The position numbers and the translations under genes are program-made. Positions 13,201-25,900 of a DNA stretch of 64,000 bases are shown in pieces. The DNA is from Thamnaconus septentrionalis (lineage: Eukaryota > Chordata > Actinopteri > Tetraodontiformes > Monacanthidae), in contig CM020510.1 in the NCBI GenBank assembly GCA_009823395.1, positions 9,313,273 through 9,377,272 on the forward strand, read 5' to 3'. The notes under the pieces were generated by a model that worked only from the letters and a program-made list of their open reading frames with translations, made no database searches and was not told where the DNA came from. The first letter of the stretch is position 1. Each line of letters begins with the position of its first letter.

Positions 13201-16200
13201 ACTCGACAAGGACTCGGTTGCTGGTCGGTGCTGATTTTCTTTTCCAAATGCAATGTTTTTCGGCTGATCTTGCAGGATGCATAAGGAGCACACACCCACC
13301 AGTCACCAATAAATTATATGCCTGTGTTTGGAGCGTGAGAAGAGGAGGTTGTCTTGTTTCACAATTTCCTCTGTGCTTGTCAATCAGCATTAACACAAGT
13401 TAATCATCACTGAAAGGTAAATAATGACTTGCAACAAGCGGTCACTGAGGCCCCGCGGAGTCAAGAGAAAAATTAAACAAAAATGTCTCCTGTCCGTGCG
13501 TACTTAACCTCTTTAAATCAGCTCCATATGGAGAAGCAGACCTGAAGCGCACGATAGCGAGGAGAAGTGTCAGTCACGTTACGCTCCACGCAAACCAAGA
13601 GGTTGCCGAGGTTCCGCAGAGCGACAGCGAACTGATGGTCCGAGCACATGCTTTTTCCGGTAAACCACCGGAATTTTAATGCTGCTCATCGAACGTTTCT
13701 TGGCAACATATGCAAATGGGTGGGTAAGACACGAGCACTGGCTGCTGCCAACTTTGCTGACTCTTTATTTAGGGGTCACATGATCCATATGGTCGTGCTC
13801 TAGAGCAGTCATTTACATAACAAGGAGCATGGCCAAATAGTTAGAAATGATAAACTGTTTCTTATGGATATGCAAATACAATGCATCCTTGGGGTCCCAT
13901 GTCTTGTTTCTGCAGTGCACTGCAGAATGAATACTTTATCCATTTTCATCATGTGGAAAAAAAATCAATAGTGAAGAAAATATTAATGGCATTGAAAAAG
14001 GCTGGCAGATGGATTTCATTATTTGTACTGAAGGGGAAATTGCATTGTGTTTGAAAATTTGTGGTTTTCTGTTTTTCAGTCAATTTCTCTCTAAACTGAA
14101 AACCATAGGAGCCATAGTAAATTTGTTCTTTTTTCATGTTTTTATTCAGTGAAGTTGCATTCATGTGGAAGGCAAGGCACGCAGAGATTATTTACTATGG
14201 AAATGGTGGACAATACCGATAATGCAATTTGGCCTTTGTCATGTTTTGGAGCGTACTTAGCATTAAGAGTGGTCGAATATATAAGAAAAGCAGAATCCTG
14301 CATTCACAATGAAATGTTTTCAACGTAAGAGGCATTTAAATGATCCTGATACACAAAATTAGTTTTGTCCACATAATTTGCCATATGGCAAAATGCATGA
14401 CATCGGCATTCGAACATATTGTCACATAATTTATTTGCCGTCCCAATGTTCTGTTGGCAGCTTGTTTTTTCGCATTTCGTCAAGCGCGTGTCCTCCATTT
14501 TCAGCCTCCCATCTGTCTGCTTCCTCTGTGAATGCAGCATTAGTTATAAAAAATCCACCACCAGCTGAAAGAAACCAAAGGAATTTAGAACGATGTTGTC
14601 CGTCTGTGTCATTTGTGATGCGAAATGCGGTGAAAACCAGCATCTTCTCAGAGCACAAAGACACCCCCTCACTTGGTCCCAGTAGTCATGATGGAGCGCA
14701 GTGGGAGTCGCCCAGCTTCGAGAAATATATTCATCCTTTGGGTTTTTGAGATCTCTCTGCCCTGGAAGGGTCAACATCCCACTCTATGGTCCAATACACT
14801 CGCTGTAAATCTGCTCATCCCTTGGCTGTAAATTTTCCGTAGTTTAAGTCCCCACAGATTTCAAGCCTGCACGTATAACCTGTCTGTACATGTACGCAAT
14901 ACGTATTTACTGTACATAAAAAAAAATGTAAGCATCAGTTTACTTGTTCGCAAAGTGTTTCGACAAGAAACATGATTTGGGGGGTAAAAATTGTCCTAAA
15001 TCAGGTTGATTTATCTCACACATCCACCTGGTAAAGAGCCCATAGGAAGTATTTGCATAAGATTGGAAGTAGTTTGGTTGAAACACATGTCCAACACATT
15101 TAAGCAAGAGTGATTTATTACCTTTTGAGCCAGAACTTGAAACTTTCGATTGGTGTGACACACCAAAAAGATGCGCGTAAAAGTCTTGCCAAAGTCAACT
15201 GGAAGTAAAGCAAAAACACATTTATTACTAATAAATACGTGTCCAACTGTAGCATCCTTCTCCAGGATCATTTAAAAGCAGCTGGCAGCAGTTGCTTTCT
15301 GTTTTTTTTTTCACAACTAAAATAAATCCGGTCATTAAGTGAATCCTTATGCAATCTATTGGATCTAGAATAGGCCACATACCGGATTTGAAATCATTGC
15401 GATGCAGCTGAGAAATCCTGAAAGCCAGGATTTTACTTGGGGATCCACTCTCAAACCTTTTCATGGACATGATTCTCAGGGTTTTTTTTAATTGTTCCTT
15501 TATTATTCTTACTCTTAAGCTTCACAGTTTATAAAAATAAAAATATAGAGTTGAAAGCTCTCTTGAACACAAAGTCTTTGCACACCTCAGTCAACCAATG
15601 TTCAAATGTTTGATGAATAGTTTTTAGATGACAAGGCCAGATTTCTCAGAAAGTAAAAAGACTTCCAAGGTTGTGTGGGAGAGTTCGATCTCATTAATTT
15701 TAGATGCCAGCTGGTCGAAAGTCCACGGTTTAGGCTCAGATAATCACCAATGAGACAGTACACAGAGGTGGTCTTCCAAGGCGTCAGCAAGATGAAGAGT
15801 CCTGCCTTTTCAGTATCAGCTGAGCTAAAAGCTAAAACCTATTTTCGAAAGACTGCATTTACTTCTGAAATGCTTAAATAAAGCGAAAGAACCGGATTTT
15901 TTTGGAAGCAATCACACCACTAAAGAAGCCATGTGGTATGCCTCTTTCCAGCTGCAGCCATAAGGCAAGAGGTGTGGCTTTCGAGGGCAGCAGCACAGTG
16001 TTTTTTGGTAGTCTCAGGTTTTCTGTTTACTGTTTCTGAACTTTTTCTCCAGGCAAGAAATCACCAGTTTCAAAAATAACAGCAGGTTTTTACTACATTG
16101 GTGAGCCACTTTCAACAGGCATCCATCGCAACGGGGCTTGAAAGCTGAAAGCCGTGACAAAAAAGAGAGCACAATTCATTTATTTAGCCAAGCCGAACTG

Positions 16201-19200
16201 AGAAGGAGTTGATGATCAAATGGATGAAGTGGGAGTGTATGTCAGTAGCGCCAGTGCACACACGTGTTTGTGTGAAATGTAAGATTCTAAAAGAAACACT
16301 AAGGACTTTGTACTGTGACACATTCACCTCTCTGTCAGCGAAGTGCTTTTCTGAGACAAGTAGATTTCTGAGTGTAGCACCAGTTGCTTGCATGTCTTCT
16401 CCCATGATGGCAGCTGGGTGAACAGGCAATGGTCGCCAGAGGCGCATTTGCTCAAAGACACCACTGATGTCCTGAACATAAAGGGCCTGTCGGCAGATTT
16501 TATAACTTCATCATTTTATTTTTTTTTTGGAACATCCCCTGCTGAGTCTTCCTTTCCTCACCAGGTCAGACACCCAAACCCTTTTTTTCCTTTTACTTTC
16601 ACCCTTCAGGTTTTTTATCTGGCATTCAATCAAACACATCTAACTTTTCCCCTTCAAAGCAGAGACGTATAGACAATCCTCTTCCCTAAAGCCTGCCATA
16701 TTTTTTTCCTACAACATTTTCTTCTGTTGTTTGGCCCTGAAAGTTTATCCCAGTGCATTTCAAAAACATCTGATCTTACCTGGTCTGCCGTCCTTTAGAC
16801 CTCATTAAAAAAAACCTTTTTAAGGGTTTCACAGCATATCAGTCATTTGTCCTGAGGGCAAAGGCCAAGGATGGTAAAAAGATGAACGCTTTTCACGCTG
16901 CAGGCTCAGCTGCTGACTCAAAGGCTCTTAATTTACAGTCTTAATGTGCGATTAGAAGGAGGAATGTTACGTCTCACGGCAGCATCTCGCACAGCTGTTA
17001 CCTTGTAGATGCGTCTTCTGAAGCCCGGACTGCTGGTCATTTTATGTTTTATTACTTCAAAACCAGCTCACATTTAAAGCACCATAGCATGCAGTACAAT
17101 GCATTTTATTGTAAAAATGGTCCCAGCTTTGCCAAGAAGAGGAGTTTAGGAACAAAGCAACAAAAAGTAAACATAAAATATCCACTGCTCGCTCGAGGGG
17201 GAAAAAAAGTAATAGGAGTAAATCAGCGATACAGCCGACTGGAAGATCTCACATGTAATGTTTCAACGTTAGTCACGCACAGATGTTAAAGAAGAAGACT
17301 GCTTCTTGTGATACTGACAAACCATATGTGCTTCAGTTTGAGCACAAACACTATAATCAGCTGCTATCTATAAACAAGCTACTCAGCCCGCAACTAAAAA
17401 TACACAAGCAAGATTTCATATGTACAATTATAGGATATCTTCAGCGGTATAATCATTTTAATGCCATGAGTAATTATTTTGTAATGTCAGATATAGTAAA
17501 TAACCACATCCCCTGAGTGCCCTTTGATGATTGCCTGAGGTTTTTGTACCAAAATCCTCTGTGTGAATCATCGGGGATTTTGCATTCTCTGCTTCATCGA
17601 TTCAGACCAAATAATTAAACAGTTGCGAGGATGTCAAAAGAATTGAAAGAGTTGCACGTTGGTCTCGAAAGTCAATGCAGGAGGGATGAAAAAGCACTGA
17701 CTTTTGCATGAAAGTAAAGATCAAAATTAAAGAGGCTAAAACATGAGCGCTGTCTTGACTCAGATGGAGATAATACAAGAAAAGCAAGTCAACTTTCTGT
17801 TGTCAAACTAAAAGTAAGAATGTTAGAGACTAAACAAAGAAAACAAAATGTACACTACCAGTCAAAAAGAAAATAACAAGAGACATTTGGCTCATTTAAA
17901 TGACATTAGTGCTTAATCTAGTTAATTAGATAAATTAACACATAAGATTTTTTATTGAAAAATCAGATGATTAATTCATAAAATTATCTCAGAAAGCCTT
18001 CTCAGGTGGAGCTCACCTCTAGCACCAAAGCTCAATCATCTCTTGGGTAGCTCTCTCTGACCATTCTGTGTACACTTGGAATAATAACTAAATTAATAAA
18101 CCCTTTAAGGGTCTGCATCCACTTAACATTCAAATTCTTTTGCTGTCAAGGACTTTAAAAAGCACATACGCAAAACAAACCGTCTGGATTTATCACACTG
18201 GGGGATCGTTTCTATTTGCAACCATAAAACAAACGGCCACTGATGTTATCAAAAGGCCTTATGAGAAGACATAACTCGTTACGGCCACGCTGCGGGGAGG
18301 AACTTGAGGGCTACATATGCAGTAAGTAAAGACAGAGAAAAAAAAAGCCTGGATAAACAGAAGTGCCCGTCTTTGATGTACAGCACAAAACAGTTTCATT
18401 CATAAAGGATAGTGGGGGTGGGGTGGGGGTGGGGTGGTGGGGGAGGGTGAGAAGAGGGTCCCTCACTGAAATCCACTTCCGATGTCACGCTCACGGTGCC
18501 TGGGCCAAAGATGTTTGTTTAATGGTGTGCAGAGAGAGGGAACAGACAGAGACAGCGGATGGATAGAATAACAGGGTGTAACATCCACCAAAGTGTTTTT
18601 CCAACCACCGCAGGGAGTCTGCAGGAGTGGAAGGCCCTCCCCATCTCTGGCATCGACATCATATCCAGCACATTTCACATGTCATTTCTGCAGTAACCAA
18701 CATGTGTCCTCTTCTCTGTGTGTCATTAACTTTACATCTCCACCGTGGGCTCTAATACACCGTGTGGAGCAGTGGCCAGAAGCCTCTTGGACGATGTTTC
18801 ATGTCCAATTTTCCACTGGACTTTGTTCTGCGTGTAAAAACCTTCACATTTTTTCAAAAGCATCTTTCGTTTAACACTGCTTTTCCACCAAAAGCTGGTC
18901 AATCTGAACCCTAAAATTTGTTTGAATTTCTGCCCTGATCTGTCTGATACTGATAATTCCTGACACATTCAACTGCTCATGTGGCCTTTCTCGCTGCTTC
19001 ATCCCTATCGAACATCTCTCTTCTTTCTTTAGAGAAAGATTTTTTTTTTAAAAAAGGAAAGTGGAAAAAGGTCGTGATCACCTCCAAAATTGCTGTCATT
19101 TGGCCTTCAGATAGAACTACACATTGCTACCATCGCTACTGCAATGAAAGGGAGTGGGATTGGACAAGTGGCAATTGTAGGGAGAGGCTTACACGTAGAA

Positions 19201-20369
19201 AAATGTTGGTTCTTCAGTGGTTCTCCAGCGGGTCTTTGGGTCACATGTGGTGCTACGAAGCACCTCAGCATATTCAGGCTTTGTCATGTATAATTACCCC
19301 CTATGAACTCCCAATTGGATGCACAAGTTCATAATTGAACTCATGCGTAACCCATGATTACAAACCAAAGGTTTTGATTTTGTTGCTCCATACCAATTTT
19401 TATTTTTTGTATAGTGAAGGATCAATGCGGAAATGCTCCACGTGACACCTTATCTGACAGCCTTAATTTCTTCAGGATCTTGTTCTCATTTTTACAAAAG
19501 GGCAACACAAAGAAAGATCGCTCACAAAGCATCTGAACGCAACAGTGTACTGTTAAATTTCTGAGTAGAATTGGGAATTCACTTCACCACTTGTTTATGA
19601 GCGAGCACTAGAACTCAAAGTTCTGGGTATTGTAGCTACTGATGTCACAAAGGCCACTGACTGTTTCCCAGGAAACAACCAGAAATTCGGAGTGTGAAAA
19701 CACACGTGCAGCAGAAAGCATCGAAAGGGCTCCAAACACTGTCAAATAAAAACAGCCTCACTTTAATGGGGCTTCCCCGAGCATCCTACTGCTCCTTGCG
19801 GTGAGTGATTAAACGGAAAAGCCCATAACGTGCGTGGAATGATCTCCGCATCTGGCTGGGGTTTTTAATTGTGTCGCGGGAGGTGGATTGGATGGAGGGT
19901 GGGGGTTGCGCAGCGCACGCACCCGAGCAGCTGCAGCCAACCACTCCCAGATGGTTCCGATAGGCCGACCAGTGTCTGGCTCCTTAGCGAGGCGTGGGGA
20001 GATGTTTGATCCTCTGGCAGCGTTGGCTGGAGACTTGTCGTGAGGAAAGACTGGGAGCACTCTGGGATGCACACAACGGAAGCGCGGCAACCTCACAGAA
20101 AGGCCTTGCGGTGTGCCGTGGTAAAAAACAGGCGCAAGTAAAGTGGCTTCAGCTGTGGACTTGCTGGAAGCCACCCAGTGTCCCTGACCAGAGCCGGTCA
20201 TGCTACTGGCATCGTAATAGGGGAGGTAAACACATATAAGTATAGCACCGTATATAATCTCCTGATTTATAGTTGCGCTAGGAGGGGTAAAAAGCGAGGG
20301 AGCTGCCCGTATTGTGCCGTCAGATGAAAAATGCAATGTAAGGAACTTTAAACAAGACACTGGCTGCTT

Positions 20370-20900
20370 CCAACCAACAAAACTTTATTAAATTTGTACA
20401 CTAAATCCTTTTTGGATCATTTATTGCTGTGGCTGCTCCAGTAGTGAAGCACACTAATTACTAAGGGCACCAAAGCCCTTTGGTTAACCCTTTTTATAAC
20501 GCCCACCCCAAAAAAAAAGAAAAAAGTTTGCCCTACTGCTGACATGGACATTCTGTCCAGCCTCCACCGCTCCCCACGTAGCCACCGCCCCCTTGGAGAT
20601 GGAGGAGCATCCTCTGCCTACATCCTCTGGGCTAAAAAGGCCCAGCCAAGCCTATCGCCGTTCCGGCCGGCTTCACACACCCACCATTTTGTTTGAAAGA
20701 GAAGTGGTGCACACCAGGCCAGAACTTCAAAAATAAACATGGCATTTATGGACCGGAAAAGGTTTCGCGCAGCTGTTCCACCGCTGCCTCCTCTCTCATC
20801 TAGCAGCGCAAGTCCTGCTGCAGTGGCGCTTCTGTAACAGGTCGTTAAGTGGCAGCATGGCTATTTTTTTTCCTTCTCTCTGTCTCTCCACTTCTCATGC
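20370..20900 (-). other. Possible 3' end of an unidentified minus-strand transcript
   Basis: On the minus strand two AATAAA signals lie 30-40 nt apart near 20420 and 20385, downstream of GC-richer sequence. A 20-codon ORF there encodes a glycine-rich peptide (GGGGYVGSGGGW). No intron signals or homologue were recognised. It could be a lncRNA end, a processed pseudogene remnant or chance. Confidence 0.2.
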
Positions 20901-22689
20901 ATTTAATACTCGTGCCTTGATGTTCAGACAGCCGACGGAGAGTTCCGTCAGGAAGCCACGAGTGTCCCCTCAAGAAAGAGTGGATTGTAATTATTGTGGA
21001 GTGTATTTGTCCTCCTTTAATAGAGGTTCAGCCTTTGTGCGCTTTTCTTTGGACAGTTACTTAGAACTGACTAAAGCCCTTTACATCACAACAAAAACGC
21101 AATATAAGTTTATCGCACACGCATTAATCATCACATTAGCAAGACTCAGTTCTGCATATTTTGATATATTTCATGTCCAGCGTCATATATTGCTCATGCT
21201 TCATTTCATTTTCCTCCGAAATATCTGAAACAGATCTCTGCCCCAGCTCATCTCATGATTAAAGATGTGCTTCCATCTGTTTTGCCAAGCCTTGCAGCCC
21301 CTCATTCACTAAAATTAGGTGCAGTCACTAAAGCTGTTAACAAGCTGCTAGTTGCTTTATTTGCAAAGTTTTATCAGAATTTCACCAGATTACTTTTACA
21401 TTCATTTCAAGCATTTAATTGAGATATATCATGTTGGCTCTTGCAGTTCAGTCACATCAATTTGTGTACATCATAGGTAATTAAAATCAGTTTATGGAGA
21501 AAAAAAAATTGACATATTTTGGCAGTCCAAGCAAGCAAGCGAGGGGGACCTCTTCTGGCCATGTCATTAAACTACAATAGTTCAAATATAGTTTGCCAAT
21601 TTCCAGATTGGCAGATAATTAAATTGGCAAGACAAAATGTTAAAATTGATTATACAAGTATTCAGTTTCCAGTCATATTGTTCTTCTGCTCATAAGATTT
21701 TCCACAATCCTGGACTTTTCCCTACACATATGAGCACATGATGTGCACAGAATTTCATCAAGTTGGCTGTACGAGCCAATGAGTTCATGCAAGACACTAC
21801 CTTGACATTTGATTTCGGGCATTCTGATTTTCTCACCATTGTCTGGAATCCATGTGTGAAGGGGGCTGAAGTGTCAATAGGTTGTTTGTTTGTATGCTTG
21901 CTTTTTTCATTTTTTTCTGATTCAAGTGAAGTGATTGAATGAGTCAAGAAATTTTCCAAACGCCAATATGCTTTTGACAATAAACGTTTTCCAATAGTAC
22001 TTAACATGATATGTACCAAATGGAAGAATTCGGGTATTAACAGGTACAATGCATGTGTGATATAATTTTGTTGGTTGCTGCTTAGTCATGGACAGACACT
22101 CTTGAAAAATAGAATTTTAATTTCAATGGGGGTTATTTTCTTGTCAGACAAAGGTTATAATAATAATGGTCTGAAAATTACATTTTGACTTAGTGTCTGA
22201 GTTGGTTGCTGGAAGTATAACTGAGAGAAGTGGCTTGACTGAAACCACACACTCTGCAGCAAATACAGGCTACAAAGCCACACCACAACTATGTGCTGGT
22301 TTCTCAGCTAAGCGTGTTGTCCTGAAAATATGATTCACAGTAAAAAACAACAACAACAACAAAAAAACAACACAAAGTTGGCGAGTCCATCAAACCTTTT
22401 TTCTATGAGCTGACTTCATGTCTCTCCATTTTTGATTGTGGCACTGTTCCAAGTGAGTAACAGTAGTTTCAAATTTTCTGTGTCCAGTCAGAAGTACAAC
22501 AGCCACAATATAGCGACTATAAGGGGTGCATGCATTTCTCGACAGGGTCAAAATCATTGGTGGCTAGAAATGCATGCAAACCTGATTGCTGGGGTGGGTG
22601 ATTTTATATTTTCTGAGTTTAATGAAACACTGATGACTTAATATTGTGACAGTGTGTTGAATATAATGACAAATACATAAACTCTATCT

Positions 22690-22927
22690 AGACTGAACGA
22701 CGTCTCTGTTTTGCCGAAGCGCTGTCCCGCGACGTGCATGCAGATCTCGAAATGGGACACGTGTCCTCTGGGTAGCGCGGAACTGAAGTTCGGCTTCAAA
22801 TGTTTCCAACCGGACGACGATTCCACTGGACGGCCGTGTGTTTACACCCCAACGTGGGTCGGAAGCGGTATGGCAGGAGACAAGCAGGAGTCTTAAATTG
22901 TCGAAAAGCGGTTCCTCAAGTATTAAG
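22690..22927 (+). promoter_or_regulatory. URB1: URB1 promoter and 5' UTR region
   Basis: A short, CpG-containing segment lies immediately upstream of the URB1 start codon, with several CG-rich motifs (GCGACGTGCATG, GACACGTG) but no clear TATA box. This is typical of a housekeeping gene. The exact start site cannot be read from the sequence. Confidence 0.5.
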
Positions 22928-25900
22928 ATGGAGAAAAAGCGGCGCAGCGAGGACTCTGCGGAGTCGAATACTCCGGCTAAAAAAGTCAAGGCTCCGGAGT
23001 TTAACGGCACCGCATTTAAAGCCATGCTGAAGGATCCCTCCACGGCCATGAAGGGTATGGTCGTCTGCTCCTTGTTACACTCGCTGAATTCCATCAACAT
23101 ATTGGTTATGTTCTGTTTACTGGGTCTAAGGCAGTGTTTCTCAAAGTGGGTGGCTCAGAAAGCGCTGCTATTCTCTTCACTTTGTGAGGAGATGGGAGCA
23201 CAACATAAAGTTGTGTTGTTTCACAGCGAGGCCACGATGGTGGATGTTACAAAAGTGGTTTGCCAAAAAAAAATAATTTATTTGCACAGCAGAAAAGTGA
23301 AAGGAGTATTCTTGTTTAAAAAGTAATGTTTCATAAATGAAGAGAAAAGTGAAATGAATGTGAAATGATTAAAAAAAAAAAAAAGGATGTTGGTTTTGAT
23401 ATCACAAAAAGTGGTGTGCAAAAGGTAAAACATTATTTGCACATTTATGTTGTTTCAGTGAATTTGAAAAAAACTATTTTGTCACCATGTTGGCTTTTGG
23501 GAGAGGGGTGGGGGCATGAAAAAGTTTCTTCCTCCAAGGTGGGGCGTGACAGAGAAAGTTTGAGAACCACTGCCCTAATGCCATGCAAGTCTATGGGGTC
23601 AAAAATCAACTTTGTCCTAGAGACATGGGGCCACTTGCAGGTTCATCGGGATCCCTCAAGACACAGCCACGTCAAATTTGGGGCTTCTAGCCCATGAGGA
23701 ACCCCGAAACCCTAACCCTAATTCCAGCAGTAACCCTAATTCCAGCCTTATCGCTAACCCTAATGCCATGCAAGTCTATGGGGTCAAAAGTCAACTTTGC
23801 CCGAGAGACATGGGGCCACTTGCATGACAGAGAAAGTTTGAGAACCACTGGTCTAAGGTATTTCTGCTTTTGCACAATTGTTTCTCTGACCTCCTGCAGG
23901 ACTTCAGACGTTCATATCAACCTCCAGGAAGTTGCCGTCCTCCGACTTGTACGACGTGGTGGAAGGCTACATTAAAATATCCATGGAGTGTGCAGAAATA
24001 TTCAAACTGGTGGAAGGAGAAAAACATTCGGAGGCTCAGGTAAACTGCTAGCCCTCCGTCTGTGAATTCGACTGACTTGTCCATAGAGGGCTGTTTGAAA
24101 CTTGTTGTTATCCTTGTAGCTGATGCTGATCTTCGAGAGCCTGGAGATGATCCTCCTGAGGACCGCCAGTGACCTCTCCCACTTCAGCATGGTCGGCAAT
24201 GCCATCGTGAAAAAGACTGTTGCTGGACACATGAAACTTCTGCAGGGCTCCTTAAATTCAGTGAATCACAGGTGGGCTTCATTGGGTGGACTTTGAAAGG
24301 TCAGTCTAAGGTATCGGTTGACAAGTGTCTTTTGTGCACAGGTTTGTCCGCCAGTGTCTCAGCTTCCTGTCGGCGTCGGTGTCTCAGGGGGCTGAAGCTG
24401 CCAGAGAAGTCTTGAGTAGCATTCACATCAATAAAACTCTTATGGGCTTGGCAAAGAGGAAGGACAAGAAGGTGTGAGTTTTTTCTGTTGTGTACTCCTC
24501 AATTCATGAGTGAATTGGTGAGTGAGTTTTCCCTTAAGTAGCTAAGACTTTTTTACGTTTTTTTCCCAGGGCAAACCTGATGTGCGCATGGCTTTTGTCC
24601 AGTTTGTGCTCTCATTTTTGGTGTCAGGAGATGGCTCTACCGTAGGACAAATATTGGAAATTAAAGGTAACGTTTTTGATGATTTTTTGATATATTTTAT
24701 TTAATATCATTGTATTTTCAATGATGTATTGATGACCTTTATGTTTGGTTTGTGTCAGAATTCTTGCCAGAGATCCTCAACACGGGCCTGAAAGAGGAAA
24801 GGTTGTCCATCGTCAATCTGATCCTGTCTACGTTGAAGTCAAGAGTAAGTCCGCTGTGTTTCATTAAAAATTGAAGGCTTTTGTGTTTTGTGTTTGCCAA
24901 AAAAGTAATTTCATCTTTCATCCCTGTCCAGGTTGTGCTAAGCAAATCGATAAGTAAGACGCAGAAAGTGCGCTTCTTCACACCTGCTGTGTTGGCCAAC
25001 ATAGCATCTCTGTATAAGTGGAACGGGATCGTGGATGCAACTATTGACAACAGAGTGAGTCACTTGCTTTTTTTAATTTTTAATTTTTTTTGCATCAGAC
25101 AGATGCTTTCAACCTGTGACTCATTTTTTTTTTTTTTTTTTTTTTTGTTTCAACCATAAGATGGAGGAGGACTCAGAGAAGGCTGGCATATCCACCGTCC
25201 GGGAACTTGTCCACACTTTCCTCCTTGACCTCTGCTGCTCCCGTAAACACGGCATCAGTTTTCATGATGCCAGCTTTGGCACAGCTGGCAGGTGAGCGAT
25301 CAACCCGCCCGCGTTTTTTGCAGTCTTCTGCGAGGCTTTCCGTGCTGATCTCCGACTGCGCTCACCCACTTCCCCACAGAGCTGGCAACATCGTGCTGCT
25401 GCAGTTCCTGGTGGGGCTGAAACAGGCCACCGAGGACAAGCTGGTGGGAGAGCTGGTCGCTAATGTGCTCAAGTCCAGCCCTGACATTCTGGCACGGTAC
25501 TTTCAGGAGACTCAGTACGCGTACACGCCCCGGCTCAAGAGTGCTTGGCAGGACAGCGTCAAGTTGCTTAAAAAGGCAAGTAATGCATTTTGACTCCAGC
25601 TGCTGTTGGCAAGTCCTGCCCTGAACCTTTTTAATGTAAGTGAATAGCTCATATAAATTTATTGTCAGATCTACGAGGCCCAGCCAGATGTTTCCGCCGT
25701 TTTCCAAACCTCTGAGGTCATGCCCCTCCCTCGCCTGCTCTCCATGATCATGGTGATTTCTCTCCCTCCGATCTGCAACAAGACTTTCTTTACTCAAGGC
25801 CTCAATGTAAGTAACTGCACAATCTTCCGGTGCAGCAACCATGGCACGGCACGACACAAAGTTATACTTACATTTTAACGTGCTTTCCGAATATCTTTGG

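Larger units (their letters stand above)
6650..22680. other. Intergenic region, largely no recognisable features
   Basis: No exon with a matching splice-site pair and recognisable protein could be supported on either strand in these 16 kb. The longest open frame (minus strand, 20360-19809) has no recognisable domain. Apart from the SINE at 7261-7473 and the Tc1-like fragment near 10.1 kb, the DNA is AT-rich and unremarkable. In human, the corresponding URB1-EVA1C interval is also intergenic. Confidence 0.5.

Noticed and set aside
17850..18000. TACACTACCAGTCAAAAAG, resembling the start of a fish Tc1-type element
   Set aside because: Only the first 20 bases are suggestive and no second terminus was found; too little to call an element.
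19809..20360. 183-codon minus-strand open frame upstream of URB1
   Set aside because: It is the longest frame in the upstream region, but the composition is unstructured, no domain is recognisable, and it lacks splice or promoter context. Chance in GC-richer DNA is sufficient.
22838..23326. Open frame running from URB1 exon 1 into the intron
   Set aside because: Beyond 23054 it leaves URB1 through the GTATGG donor. The intronic part translates the hAT relic and is not part of URB1.
23700..23765. CCCTAA repeats read as an interstitial telomere or chromosome-fusion scar
   Set aside because: The repeats are short, interrupted by ATTCCAG, lie inside a transposon with its own target duplication, and recur in the second copy at 43.4 kb. 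Transposition explains them better than fusion.
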